Notes: generated by a model from the letters alone, not told the origin. 64,000 nucleotides of DNA from Enterococcus sp. 4G2_DIV0659 (GCF_002140715.2 NZ_NGLE02000001.1:2942001-3006000), one strand, 5' to 3'. Counted from the first letter of the stretch, positions 10,291-19,243 are shown. Numbers and translations are program-made.

Positions 10291-10497
10291 TTATTTAATA
10301 TTTTCCCAGATGGATATCCATAAATCTTCAAATGAGCTATTCTTGGAATTCCCATCCGTTTGAATGCTAATCCCCATAGTTGTATCTTCATCCTTTATCA
10401 TTTTGTTGATGGCATCATGTAAGTTATCAGATTCGAAATAGCCTAATTTTTGATATCGTTCTAAAATCAATCCTATTTTTGATAAAGGAACTTCCAT
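10291..10497 (-). CDS. Small hypothetical acidic protein
   Basis: 68 aa, no signal peptide or membrane segment, rich in Asp/Glu, with two Trp near the C-terminus ('EDLWISIWENIK'). GAGGT lies 8 nt before the ATG. It follows the secreted-protein gene 10521-11075 on the same strand after 23 nt, so the two probably form an operon. I do not recognise the family. A small cytoplasmic protein behind a secreted one could be an immunity or accessory partner, but nothing in the sequence proves this. Confidence 0.55.
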   Translation of the reverse strand: MEVPLSKIGLILERYQKLGYFESDNLHDAINKMIKDEDTTMGISIQTDGNSKNSSFEDLWISIWENIK

Positions 10498-10520
10498 TCA
10501 GATTACCTCATTTCTTATTT

Positions 10521-11075
10521 TTATTTACCTAAAGTTACTCCACCAGCAGAGGAAGTAACCGTACCAGAACCAAATCCGTTGTATACTTGAGCGGTAACCC
10601 TAACACTTCCGTAACCTTTAGATCCGGAATAGGTGATATAAACTCCTCCGTTGTAATCATATCTGTTTGGAATATTAACATTTGAATTAAACCTCTTTCC
10701 TCGATATGTTACGCTAAAATTTGCTTTATACATTGCAGAATTTGATGAGACTAAAGTATAACTTGTATAAGCCAGCGTATTAATGATTTTTCTAGTTGCG
10801 GCGTGGAGAACCAATACATTTACAAGTCGCTGATTTTTTGCAACCGAATTCGCATCAGCTGGTTGTATAATTGTTGTTTGATAAAAGTCGTCGTTTTCGC
10901 TGAAACCATCAGAGTAAAAATGTTCTTTCACATTTTCTGGCAAATCACTGAAATCAACTTCATTTTTTTGATCTGTTGTAATTTCATTTGTTGTAGATTC
11001 AGCCTTTGCCTCTAAACTAAAGTTTAAAGAAAATGTTAGAGCGAACGATGTAATAAAAAGTGTCAGTTTTTTCAT
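10521..11075 (-). CDS. Secreted hypothetical protein
   Basis: 184 aa with a clear Sec signal peptide (KK, hydrophobic 'LTLFITSFALTFSLNFS', probable cleavage after 'EAKA'). The mature part starts with an acidic region, then a Tyr/Ser/Gly-rich half with beta-strand-like alternation ('YTSYTLVSSNSAMYKANFSV', 'GGVYITYSGSKGYGSVRV') and ends 'AGGVTLGK'. There is no sorting signal or cysteine. The ribosome-binding site is weak (AGTTGG). I do not recognise the family. It looks like an exported beta-rich protein, possibly a bacteriocin-like or surface-associated factor, but that is only a guess. Confidence 0.7.
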   Translation of the reverse strand: MKKLTLFITSFALTFSLNFSLEAKAESTTNEITTDQKNEVDFSDLPENVKEHFYSDGFSENDDFYQTTIIQPADANSVAKNQRLVNVLVLHAATRKIINTLAYTSYTLVSSNSAMYKANFSVTYRGKRFNSNVNIPNRYDYNGGVYITYSGSKGYGSVRVTAQVYNGFGSGTVTSSAGGVTLGK

Positions 11076-11473
11076 AGATTTTATACCAACTTTTATTTTT
11101 ACTCATCGCGATTGAGATACTCTATATAATACATTATCACCTAAAAGTTGTGAATATATTTTTAGTTATTTTTTCAAAAAACTCATTGTATGTTAATTCT
11201 AAGGATGATTGAGTTCAATAGAGAAATATTGTAATATGAATAGGTATATACCTGTAGGTATTTTTATTTATGATAAAAAAATTATTTCGAAGGTTTTTAA
11301 ATGAGGAAAATTAAAAAAACATTAGTTGTTATGGTTGCGTTTATAGAAGTTTATCAAAAAGTAAATGGGGTTCCGAAGCATAGAGTAGAATAGAGTTTTT
11401 CTCGTCACCCCCAATTGGTCGTTTTTTTTGTAAAGAAAAAGCCATCACTATTGTGAAGACTTTAAATAATAAA
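11076..11473. other. Intergenic region with a degenerate secreted-protein start
   Basis: On the plus strand, a 30-codon frame (11301-11393) begins with a signal-peptide-like start very similar to that of the ChW protein at 11474-12070, then stops. It looks like the 5' remnant of a secreted-protein gene. A weak hairpin (GCCATCAC/GTGAAGAC, 11441-11460) with T/A runs may terminate the ChW gene on the minus strand. Nothing else is evident. Confidence 0.4.
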
Positions 11474-12070
11474 CTAAATCAAGGCGATTAGAGCAATGTC
11501 AATCGCTTCCATTCTCAAAGCTTGACCAGTAGTTCCAGAAATTTGACCATTTTGCGACCAACCTGTCCATCCTTTTTTTTGTATATGTGTTCTGTACATA
11601 ACTCTATACAATCCAGAAGCAGATATTTGGACCGCCTCTGCGCGTAAACCTCTGCCAGTAGTCCCATTCACTGATCCGTTGCTAGACCAACCTTGCCAGC
11701 CTAGATTTTGAATGTGTAGTCTGTACTTGATAGAAGCATTATTGTTAGAAAAAGCTAGCGCTAATGCTTCTAACCTAAGAGCTTGACCTGTAGTGCCTAA
11801 ATAATAACGCTCAACATTTAAAGAGTTTGACCATCCGTAATTTTGTACATGGCATTTCCCATATAAGTTGCCATGAATTCCTCTTTCTAATCCTGATGAT
11901 TCCACAAGTTTGTACCCTTTTGGAATAGCATCTAACAACTCCTGTTGCTCTTGAGCTGTTCTACTGACATTTTGATTTAGAAACTCTTCAGCCTTGCTTA
12001 CTTTTGGTGAAAGGACTACACAAACTAATCCGACAAATAATACTGTTAAAAACACTTTAATTTTTCTCAT
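11474..12070 (-). CDS. Secreted protein with three ChW repeats
   Basis: 198 aa. It has a signal peptide (about residues 1-27, 'VFLTVLFVGLVCVVLSPKVSKA') followed by a short linker. Three repeats of the clostridial hydrophobic W (ChW) type follow, recognised by 'HVQNYGWS', 'HIQNLGWQGWSSNGSVNGTT' and 'HIQKKGWTGWSQNGQISGTT', each followed by 'G.(A/G)LR.EA'. ChW domains occur in extracellular proteins and may bind cell-wall or extracellular ligands. No enzymatic domain is present. It may be a surface ligand-binding or inhibitory module. Confidence 0.85.
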   Translation of the reverse strand: MRKIKVFLTVLFVGLVCVVLSPKVSKAEEFLNQNVSRTAQEQQELLDAIPKGYKLVESSGLERGIHGNLYGKCHVQNYGWSNSLNVERYYLGTTGQALRLEALALAFSNNNASIKYRLHIQNLGWQGWSSNGSVNGTTGRGLRAEAVQISASGLYRVMYRTHIQKKGWTGWSQNGQISGTTGQALRMEAIDIALIALI

Positions 12071-12533
12071 TAAGAAACCCCTTTCTTTCTATGTGTTAAG
12101 TTTAATATAACTCTCTTTTTGTGTCAAATGAATTTTATTTACTCTTGTTACACAACATGGCAATCTTTCTTTCAATATCCATATTTAATTCTAACAACTC
12201 TACTGAAGAGTTTAATTGTTGATCAAATACGGCTTATTTTTCTACTAATCTGAGGGCATATTGAATAAGTTGGGATAGAATCTGAATAGGTAACTCTTTT
12301 CATATATAAATGAAAGTATATTCTTTGCTAGTTCGCTTTGAGGGGTACACAAAGAAAATTAGTCGCGTGAATAGCAATGAAAATATTGACGATGATCATT
12401 AAGAGTTGGTGCTTAAAGAGGTTTTCTGTCCTTCTATTTTCAGAAATTTTCTATGCACATAAACGAAAAAAATTAAGAAACTGAAACTTTCTAATAGGCT
12501 TTATACACTAATATGGTGAAGGGAGCATATTTA
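12071..12533. other. Non-coding stretch upstream of the sigma-factor gene
   Basis: No convincing gene. TGAAAC at 12482-12487 resembles the -35 of ECF sigma promoters, which would fit autoregulation of the sigma factor that follows, but the -10 element is not recognisable with confidence. Confidence 0.35.
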
Positions 12534-13082
12534 ATGGTAGAAATGACAAATGAAACAATACGTTTAGTAAAAAAAGCCAAGAAAGGAGATGATTCGGCAT
12601 TTGAGAAGCTTTTGAAAGAACAATATGAGTATATTTATCGAACCGCATATCACTATGCACATTCTGAACAAGATATTACAGATATTATTCAAGAAACGAC
12701 AATGGAAGCGTATAAAGGAGTATCTAAATTAAAAGAAGAACATTATTTTTATACTTGGTATATTCGAATATTGATACGTGTTGCAGGTAGAATAACTAAA
12801 AAATCAACACACATAAAGCAAGTAAATATTGATGACTATTTAGAACAAGTCATTACTGTAGAGAATATAAATGATATTGAGCAAGGATTAGATTTAATGA
12901 CTTCTTTTAAACAAATCGATAAAAAATATACTGAAGTCTTACAGCTATTTTATTACCAAGACTTATCAATTCAAGAAATAAGTCAAATTTTAAAAATGCC
13001 AATAGGTACTGTAAAAACGAATTTATTTAGAGGAAGACAACAATTGAAATCAGTTTTAGGAGGCGACTATTTTGAAAGATGA
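12534..13082 (+). CDS. ECF-type RNA polymerase sigma factor (SigV-like)
   Basis: 182 aa with sigma region 2 ('FEKLLKEQYEYIYRTAYHYA', 'DITDIIQETTMEAYKGVSKL') and region 4 ('YTEVLQLFYYQDLSIQEISQ', 'MPIGTVKTNLFRGRQQLK'). The ATG at 12534 has AAGGGAG 8 nt upstream, so the in-frame ATG at 12513, before that site, was rejected. The last codons overlap the next gene by 11 nt, indicating translational coupling. Such factors respond to envelope stress; E. faecalis SigV (lysozyme) is the nearest analogue I know, but the partner here is not RsiV-like. Confidence 0.88.
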   Translation: MVEMTNETIRLVKKAKKGDDSAFEKLLKEQYEYIYRTAYHYAHSEQDITDIIQETTMEAYKGVSKLKEEHYFYTWYIRILIRVAGRITKKSTHIKQVNIDDYLEQVITVENINDIEQGLDLMTSFKQIDKKYTEVLQLFYYQDLSIQEISQILKMPIGTVKTNLFRGRQQLKSVLGGDYFER

Positions 13083-13839
13083 TTCTAAAAAGGTAATAAC
13101 TGAAATAAATTCAACGATCAAAGTTCCAAAGGACAAAACCTATCGTGCGATAGAAGAGGGGATACGTTTAGGAAAAAAAAGAAGCAGAAAAAGAAGGGTA
13201 TACTCTTTTATAGCATTAGCTACGACAGCCGCTATAGGAATGATTATTATAATTAATTCGCCAATCGCAAATGCTCTAACAGATATTTTTGGTGCAAAGT
13301 TGATGAACGTAGCGCCTGGAGAAACCAAAGAATTTGCGCCTAAAACGATTAACCAAACGAATAATGGATTTGAAAATATCGATACACTTAAGCCTATTAA
13401 ACTGGTAGATGATGTTGATATTTCACAAGAGTTATTAATGAAATACGCTTGGATTCCTTTAACCTATTCAAGCTCAGGTGAACTTATAGTGGACGTTGTT
13501 GACTCAAAGGTTGTGGTTCATCGGTTTAATGCTACTGAATTATTACTATCCTTTGTAGATGTTAGAACAGGTCAAGAGACTTCTGAAGCGGATACTATCT
13601 ATTATAATGATAAGAACCAACCAATTGAAAAATATAAAGATTTGGATATATTTACTTATAAGCTACAAGACAAGATATTGGAACAGCAGGTTCTGTTTTC
13701 ATCGAAAAAAAAATCAGATCCAACTTATATGGAGTTAAGCATAGTTGATGGTTTATTAGTGATGTTTCCACATGATGATTATTCTCATAAGAAAGAACGA
13801 CAACTCATCTTACAACCTGTAGAAATAAAGCTAAAATGA
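13072..13839 (+). CDS. Putative membrane anti-sigma factor (DUF4179-like)
   Basis: 255 aa, TTG start with AGGAGG 8 nt upstream, overlapping the sigma gene. The cytoplasmic N-terminus (about 40 residues) is basic ('GKKRSRKRRVYSF'); one transmembrane helix spans about residues 44-62; then comes 'NSPIANALTDIFG', a pattern seen after the membrane helix in DUF4179 proteins. The extracellular part is about 180 residues. The coupling and topology argue that it sequesters the sigma factor at the membrane and releases it on an envelope signal. It lacks a visible DUF3298 domain, so it is not an evident RsiV. Confidence 0.75.
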   Translation: MKDDSKKVITEINSTIKVPKDKTYRAIEEGIRLGKKRSRKRRVYSFIALATTAAIGMIIIINSPIANALTDIFGAKLMNVAPGETKEFAPKTINQTNNGFENIDTLKPIKLVDDVDISQELLMKYAWIPLTYSSSGELIVDVVDSKVVVHRFNATELLLSFVDVRTGQETSEADTIYYNDKNQPIEKYKDLDIFTYKLQDKILEQQVLFSSKKKSDPTYMELSIVDGLLVMFPHDDYSHKKERQLILQPVEIKLK

Positions 13840-13991
13840 CTCCGAGAACAAACGAGGTCCTGTAAAAAATCAAAACTCGGTGTTTTAACGCTTAGAATTT
13901 GAGGGGATTGAAGTGAAGTAGCTGCTTTTTTTTCGCTGTTTATTCGTTTAACTTATCAAATATTTTAGAGTCTGATGGAAAAGTTTAATAA

Positions 13992-14038
13992 AAAAATGTC
14001 TGTAGAAGAACTTTTGAGTTCTTCTCTAGACATTTTTT
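13992..14038. terminator. Bidirectional terminator between anti-sigma gene and traX
   Basis: AAAAATGTCT..AGAAGAAC and GTTCTTCT..AGACATTTTT form a stem with a small internal loop, between converging genes. Confidence 0.85.
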
Positions 14039-14063
14039 ATTGCTCAAGAATAATTTGTCATGA

Positions 14064-14813
14064 TTATGCTAAATTTAAATACGGTACAACAAGATAATTT
14101 TGTATAGCGACCAAAATCAATAAATGTAGAGGATAAAAGCAATAAAAAAAATATTTCCACTGTCTGCCACGTTTTCCGTTATAAAAATAGATAGGTACAA
14201 AGGCAACTGGACCAAAAAAGCTATTTTGTAAAACAATCAATGCTCCAACTAGACATTTTGAAATAGGAAAATGCCTTAACAGATACAGAGCAACGATTAG
14301 CAATACACCAACCCAACCACCATAATCGGTATGTAAGGATTCAGCGAATAAAATACCAAAACTAATCATCATAATGGCTAAAAGAAGATTCTTTACCGAA
14401 AAAATGGTTAGTTTTTCTAAACCCATAATGACTAATAAACCGATAAATAAAGTGAAAAAAACATTTTGTTGCTCAAAATCAAAAAGTTTCTGAGAAAAAG
14501 CTAAATCATAGGGAATTTCAGAGATCAGAGCGAAAATAGCTAAACGAAATCCGTATTTTATAGTGTTTGATGTATGTAAAAAACCTTCTACAAGTAAAAA
14601 ACAAAAAATTGGGAAAGCTAATCGACCAATTGTTATAAATAAAGGAAAAATGGATTGAATGAAAAGAAGTATTTCATTCGGTTCTGTCACATAAGGAACA
14701 GCTGACGTTGCAGGTGTTTGAAAATAGATGATTTTTGCTGAATGATCTAAAAGCATAGCAACAATAGCTAGCCATTTTAACTGGCTACCGGAAACGTAAT
14801 TTCTTGTGTTCAA
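14064..14813 (-). CDS. TraX family membrane protein
   Basis: 249 aa with about seven transmembrane helices. The N-terminal 'SGSQLKWLAIVAMLLDHSAKI' and internal 'FITIGRLAFPIFCFLLVEGF' and 'ALISEIPYDLAFS' are characteristic of TraX proteins. The original TraX acetylates F-pilin, but chromosomal Firmicute homologues without conjugation genes are common and their substrates are unknown. No conjugation genes are nearby. The RBS is GAAAGGGGC, 7 nt before the ATG. Confidence 0.88.
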   Translation of the reverse strand: MNTRNYVSGSQLKWLAIVAMLLDHSAKIIYFQTPATSAVPYVTEPNEILLFIQSIFPLFITIGRLAFPIFCFLLVEGFLHTSNTIKYGFRLAIFALISEIPYDLAFSQKLFDFEQQNVFFTLFIGLLVIMGLEKLTIFSVKNLLLAIMMISFGILFAESLHTDYGGWVGVLLIVALYLLRHFPISKCLVGALIVLQNSFFGPVAFVPIYFYNGKRGRQWKYFFYCFYPLHLLILVAIQNYLVVPYLNLA

Positions 14814-14989
14814 AACAATGCCCCTTTCATAAGTTTTTTGTGATATATTATTTTATCATATAATAGTCTGATGATAAATGTGGATTGTTTAGGTGGATTT
14901 TAACGATTGTTATTTGTCTGATAGTCTTGTAAAATAATAGTCAAAAGCTTACGTCAGATGGCACGTTTGAACTGCTAGGAGGTTCAGTA

Positions 14990-15631
14990 TTGGAAGAGGC
15001 GAATGAAAAAATCAAGCATGATTTAGATTATTATAAATCAGGAATCAAGCAATTATATGTAAGAAGTTATCAACTCTATATGATGGGATTAATAGCTATT
15101 ATGCTTTTGACAGCATTAGGGATTGGCGGTGTTGCTTCTTTTTTACGTATATTATTGATAGTACTGTTTATTATAGAAATCGCAGGACTTATTTATTTAT
15201 TACGTTTTTTAAAAGAAGAGACTTTTGAAGAATATTTTCAAACAATTTATCCTAAACTAGCGGAAACATTCCCAGCAATGATAGAAGGAAAGCCTCAAGA
15301 AGATAATCAAGCGTATTATTTTTTGGATAGCCAGAGTGAGTTAATCAAGCTAAACAAAAGAAATATTCGAAATTTCCCTTCAACGATGAGACAATTTACA
15401 TTACTAGTTGGTTTCAATTTTGAAATGGATTTTGAACAACCACTTCATTTCTATTATTATGACATTACCAACATTACACATTCAGAAAGCTACAAAAAAG
15501 AACTATTGAAAAGTACGAATTTTCTGATTAAAAGAAGAAATAGAAGACTGAAAAACATGATAGTGATGCTAATTGGTATTGTGTTTGTTAGTATCATTTT
15601 ATATGTTTATGGAACCTCTTTTTTTCAATAA
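14990..15631 (+). CDS. Hypothetical membrane protein
   Basis: 213 aa, starting with TTG at 14990, 6 nt after AGGAGG. Two close transmembrane helices (about residues 28-70) form a hairpin. A cytoplasmic region of about 115 residues with many Phe, Tyr and Asn follows, then a basic stretch ('LIKRRNRRLKN') and a final membrane helix. The family is not recognised. It is a single-gene unit followed by the Mg2+ transporter locus. Confidence 0.75.
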   Translation: MEEANEKIKHDLDYYKSGIKQLYVRSYQLYMMGLIAIMLLTALGIGGVASFLRILLIVLFIIEIAGLIYLLRFLKEETFEEYFQTIYPKLAETFPAMIEGKPQEDNQAYYFLDSQSELIKLNKRNIRNFPSTMRQFTLLVGFNFEMDFEQPLHFYYYDITNITHSESYKKELLKSTNFLIKRRNRRLKNMIVMLIGIVFVSIILYVYGTSFFQ

Positions 15632-15792
15632 GCTTCCTACTTACAAAAAAGCGAATATGAATAAGATAAATCAGCTTGCCCTTTATTTCCTTCTGGTTCC
15701 AAGTTAACTTTCAGGACGGATGTTGACAGTAAAAATAAACCAAGCTGAAAATAGATTATTTTCAGAATCTAAAAAAAAACTATTTTTTTCTT

Positions 15793-15821
15793 TTGACAAT
15801 TGTAAAAATATGAACTATGAT
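15793..15821 (+). promoter_or_regulatory. mgtA promoter
   Basis: TTGACA (15793-15798), 17-bp spacer, TATGAT (15816-15821): a near-consensus sigma-A promoter directly upstream of the M-box leader. Confidence 0.88.
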
Positions 15822-15837
15822 GGGTAAGGATTAAGAA

Positions 15838-16055
15838 CTGAATAATTGTTAGGTGAGGCTCCTATTTGGACATATGCTGCTGCCGCGAAAGAATCGAGAG
15901 ACTCTTAGTTGGTTGAACAGGAATGATCGTGAAGGTTATTCATAACGTAGCTGATAAGAAATTATCTACGCCCTATAGTGCTAAAGCTCAACGATAGAGA
16001 ACCTTTTATTTAAGTTGCTATTTTACGCACACTCTATTGTTGAGTGTGCGTTTTG
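15838..16055 (+). promoter_or_regulatory. M-box (ykoK) Mg2+ riboswitch with terminator
   Basis: The leader contains the conserved M-box segments: GTTAGGTGAGGCTCCTA (15848-15864), GCTGCTGCC (15876-15884), and the closing GCTAAAGCTCAACGATAGA region (15980-15998). A terminator follows (ACGCACACTC / GAGTGTGCGT, 16025-16051, then TTTT). M-box RNAs fold around Mg2+ and cause termination when Mg2+ is plentiful. An Mg2+ P-type ATPase follows, which fits a low-Mg2+ ON switch. Confidence 0.93.
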
Positions 16056-16341
16056 CTTTGCTGTGAATCACAGCGACTGGCTCAGCCAGAGCTGATGATG
16101 AACAGTACTTGGCGACCAAAGGGAGCGAAGTTCCGCAAAAAAAAGCAAACAGTCAGAATGAAAACAAAATCAAAAATCCCAAAAGCTGCCAATGCTAAGA
16201 ATAGAAGGAATGCGATTGGCAGTGCCAGAGCTGATAAACAGCACTAGAAGTTTCAGTAGAGCATTATTTCTTCAAAACACTTTCTACCTAACATTATCAA
16301 TAATCCATCGTTTAAAAATAAAAAAAGAGAGGAAGAGACAC
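16056..16341 (+). other. Untranslated leader segment between M-box terminator and leader ORF
   Basis: It contains a perfect 8-bp inverted repeat (CTGCCAAT at 16186-16193, ATTGGCAG at 16215-16222) without a T run. It also has a loose direct repeat of 'GCCAGAGCTGAT..AACAG.AC' near 16085-16112 and 16222-16248. Two open frames here have no ribosome-binding site and no recognisable product. The leader from promoter to mgtA is about 640 nt in all. Confidence 0.5.
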
Positions 16342-16413
16342 ATGGAAGACCCCAGTCATTTAAAAAACAAAATAAATGTAGTCTTCATCTTGAAAGCGAT
16401 GGAATCGGAGTAA
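16342..16413 (+). CDS. Possible 23-codon leader peptide upstream of mgtA
   Basis: The ORF begins ATG GAA GAC CCC (Met-Glu-Asp-Pro) and ends with TAA at 16413. It has a purine-rich site AGAGGAAG 6 nt before the ATG. In enterobacteria the mgtA leader encodes MgtL, which starts Met-Glu-Pro-Asp-Pro and destabilises ribosomes at low Mg2+. The acidic/proline start here is reminiscent of that, but the ORF is short and coding is unproven. Confidence 0.4.
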   Translation: MEDPSHLKNKINVVFILKAMESE

Positions 16414-16467
16414 CTTACTTTTTTCCTTCCTTTGACAAGATGGAGCACGTTCAAGGAGGAAAAGAAA

Positions 16468-19080
16468 ATGATGAACAAAAAAATAACTGATATGAAAAAA
16501 ACAACAAAAGATCAAGAATTAAGAAAATTAGCGATACTGTCAGAACGAGAATTAATGATGGAACTGCGTACTTCGGAAAAAGGTTTATCTGAAGAAGATG
16601 CGAAACAACGTTTAGAAGAATTTGGCTCAAATGAAGTATCTGCACAAAAACCGACGCCAGCGGTTATTATGTTTTTAGAAGCGTTTAAAGATCCATTTGT
16701 CTATGTGCTGGCTCTATTGATGGTTGTTTCAGCTGCTACAAAAGATTTTGAAGCAGCAATTGTTATGGGAACTATGATTTTAGCTAGTGTTATTATTGCT
16801 TTTATTCAAGAGTACCGTTCTCAAAAAGCAAGTTTGAATCTAAAAGAACTCATCGAAAATACAGCAGCAGTGACGCGAGCTGGGCAAACCAAAGAGATTC
16901 CGATGGATGAAGTGGTGCCAGGGGACATCGTAACACTGGCAACAGGAGATATGATTCCAGCAGATGCTGTGTTGATTTGGACAAAAGATTTATTCATCAA
17001 TCAATCTTCTTTAACTGGAGAATCAATGCCAGTTGAAAAATTTGTGGATGCAGGTATTGATAAAAATTCAGAATCTGTTTCAGCTTTGGATATGCAGGAC
17101 TTGGTCTTTATGGGAACGGATGTATTGAGCGGGCAGGGAAAAGCAATCATTTTGAAAACAGGTCAAAATACCTTTTTCGGTGATATAGCTAAAAATGCTA
17201 CAACACAACGTGGAAAAACGTCGTTTGACATTGGGTTGTCTAAAGTTAGTAAATTTTTACTGCGGATGGTCATGATTTTATTTCCAATCGTATTTTTAAT
17301 CAATGGTCTTACCAAAGGCGAATGGGGCGAAGCGTTTTTCTTTGCGATTGCTGTAGCAGTTGGGTTGACTCCAGAAATGTTGCCAATGATTGTAACAAGT
17401 AATTTGGCAAAAGGGGCGCTAAGTCTTTCTAAGCATAAAGTGATAGTGAAAGAATTACCTTCTATTCAAAATTTAGGCAGTATGGATATTCTTTGTACAG
17501 ATAAAACTGGAACAATTACTGAGGATAGAGTTGTTTTAGTACAGCACTTAGATCCAATAGGGGAAATCAATAATCAAGTATTAGATATGGCCTTTTTAAA
17601 TTCTTATTATCAAACAGGTTGGAAAAACTTGATGGATATTGCTGTGATTAATTTTTATGAAGAAAATCACAATCAAAGTCCCTATCACTCAGTAACAAAA
17701 TTAGATGAAATTCCTTTTGACTTTTCCCGCCGTCGTTTAACAGTCGTTGTCCATGCCGATGGTCATCAATTTATGATCACAAAAGGTGCTGTTGAAGAAA
17801 TGGAAGCTGTTTGTACGCATGCTGAAATCAATGGAGAAATCGTTCCATTAACACCGGAATTGCAAAAAAGGATGCGGGAAGTAAATATTCGCATGAATAA
17901 ACAAGGAATGCGGGCACTTGCTGTAGCGGTGAAAAAAGACGTGCATAGTGAAGCTGTTTATAGCGTGGATGATGAACAAGGAATGACGTTAATCGGTTTT
18001 ATGGGCTTTTTAGATCCAGCAAAAAAATCAGCAATCACTGCAATCAAGTCTTTGCATGAACATGGTGTAAATGTAAAAGTTTTAACTGGAGACAATGATA
18101 TTGTTGCTAAAAAAGTGTGTAGCGATGTTGGAATTGAAGTATCTCATGTCGTGCTTGGATCAGAGATCGACAGTATGTCCGACGAACAAATGAAAAAAGA
18201 AGTCGAAAAAACCAATTTATTTGCTAAATTGAATCCGATGCAAAAATCTCGAATCATTGAAACTTTGCAAGGAAATGGTCATACGGTCGGTTTTATGGGG
18301 GATGGAATCAATGATGCACCGGCACTTCGTAAAGCCGATGTTGGAATTTCTGTTGATACAGCAGCCGATATTACCAAAGATGCTAGTTCGATCATTTTAC
18401 TAGAAAAAAGTTTGAATGTTCTAGAAGATGGCGTAATCGAAGGGCGAAAAGTTTTTAGTAATATGATGAAATACATTAAAATTACAATCAGTTCTAATTT
18501 TGGGAACGTGTTCTCGATTTTGATGGCAAGTGCTTTTCTGCCATTTTTACCAATGCTATCTATTCAGTTACTGATTCAAAATTTGATCTATGATATCGCA
18601 CAATTAGCTATTCCTTGGGATAAGGTGGACGAAGAAGATTTATTAAAACCGGTCCGTTGGGAAACGAATGGATTGATGAAATTCACATTGTGCATTGGGC
18701 CCGTAAGTAGTATTTTCGATATTATGACTTATGCCGTAATGTGGTTTGTATTCAGTGCGAATACGATCGGCAGCCAACATTTATTCCAAACTGGTTGGTT
18801 TGTGGTTGGTTTGGTTAGCCAAACGCTGGTTGTTCAAATGGTTCGAACTAGAAAGTTACCATTTCTTCAAAGTATTGCATCCCCTGCTGTTATTCTTTCC
18901 AGTTTAGGAGCAATTGGTTTAGGATTATTAATTGTTTTGACACCAATTCGGGAGGTTTTCGACTTTGTGAAACTTCCAGCTAATTATTGGGGCTGGTTCA
19001 TTTTGATCATTGTACTATATTTAATTACAGTAGAAGTTGCTAAAAGACTGTATATTCACATCACCAAAGAGTGGATTTGA
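16468..19080 (+). CDS. mgtA: Magnesium-translocating P-type ATPase MgtA
   Basis: 870-aa P3B-type ATPase. Motifs in order: actuator 'SLTGESMPVEK', phosphorylation site 'CTDKTGTIT', ATP-binding 'TKGAVEE' and 'LTGDN', and hinge 'MGDGINDAPALR'. Two N-terminal helices, two before the catalytic loop and about six C-terminal helices are visible, as in MgtA. I start at ATG 16468, 7-8 nt after AAGGAGGA; the frame to 16432 lacks a site. It moves Mg2+ into the cell at the expense of ATP. The upstream M-box makes Mg2+ control very likely. Confidence 0.96.
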   Translation: MMNKKITDMKKTTKDQELRKLAILSERELMMELRTSEKGLSEEDAKQRLEEFGSNEVSAQKPTPAVIMFLEAFKDPFVYVLALLMVVSAATKDFEAAIVMGTMILASVIIAFIQEYRSQKASLNLKELIENTAAVTRAGQTKEIPMDEVVPGDIVTLATGDMIPADAVLIWTKDLFINQSSLTGESMPVEKFVDAGIDKNSESVSALDMQDLVFMGTDVLSGQGKAIILKTGQNTFFGDIAKNATTQRGKTSFDIGLSKVSKFLLRMVMILFPIVFLINGLTKGEWGEAFFFAIAVAVGLTPEMLPMIVTSNLAKGALSLSKHKVIVKELPSIQNLGSMDILCTDKTGTITEDRVVLVQHLDPIGEINNQVLDMAFLNSYYQTGWKNLMDIAVINFYEENHNQSPYHSVTKLDEIPFDFSRRRLTVVVHADGHQFMITKGAVEEMEAVCTHAEINGEIVPLTPELQKRMREVNIRMNKQGMRALAVAVKKDVHSEAVYSVDDEQGMTLIGFMGFLDPAKKSAITAIKSLHEHGVNVKVLTGDNDIVAKKVCSDVGIEVSHVVLGSEIDSMSDEQMKKEVEKTNLFAKLNPMQKSRIIETLQGNGHTVGFMGDGINDAPALRKADVGISVDTAADITKDASSIILLEKSLNVLEDGVIEGRKVFSNMMKYIKITISSNFGNVFSILMASAFLPFLPMLSIQLLIQNLIYDIAQLAIPWDKVDEEDLLKPVRWETNGLMKFTLCIGPVSSIFDIMTYAVMWFVFSANTIGSQHLFQTGWFVVGLVSQTLVVQMVRTRKLPFLQSIASPAVILSSLGAIGLGLLIVLTPIREVFDFVKLPANYWGWFILIIVLYLITVEVAKRLYIHITKEWI

Positions 19081-19243
19081 TTTTGAAAAAGAGTTTTTAG
19101 GGTTTGGCTGAACTGCTCATTTTTATGAAAGATGAGTGTAGTTTTATCATTCTAAATAACGAAAGATTTGTTTCTCTGAAAATATGTTTGTTCGTAATGA
19201 ACAAAAAAAGATTGACTAAAATAGTTTCATTTCATTTTTTTAA

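Noticed and set aside
10071..10391. Leftward 106-codon frame over the IS remnant end
   Set aside because: It is antisense to the transposase C-terminus and overlaps the small gene at 10291-10497, which has a better start site.
16044..16341. Two open frames in the mgtA leader upstream of the short leader ORF
   Set aside because: Neither has a Shine-Dalgarno site; one begins inside the M-box terminator region; products are basic and unlike known proteins.
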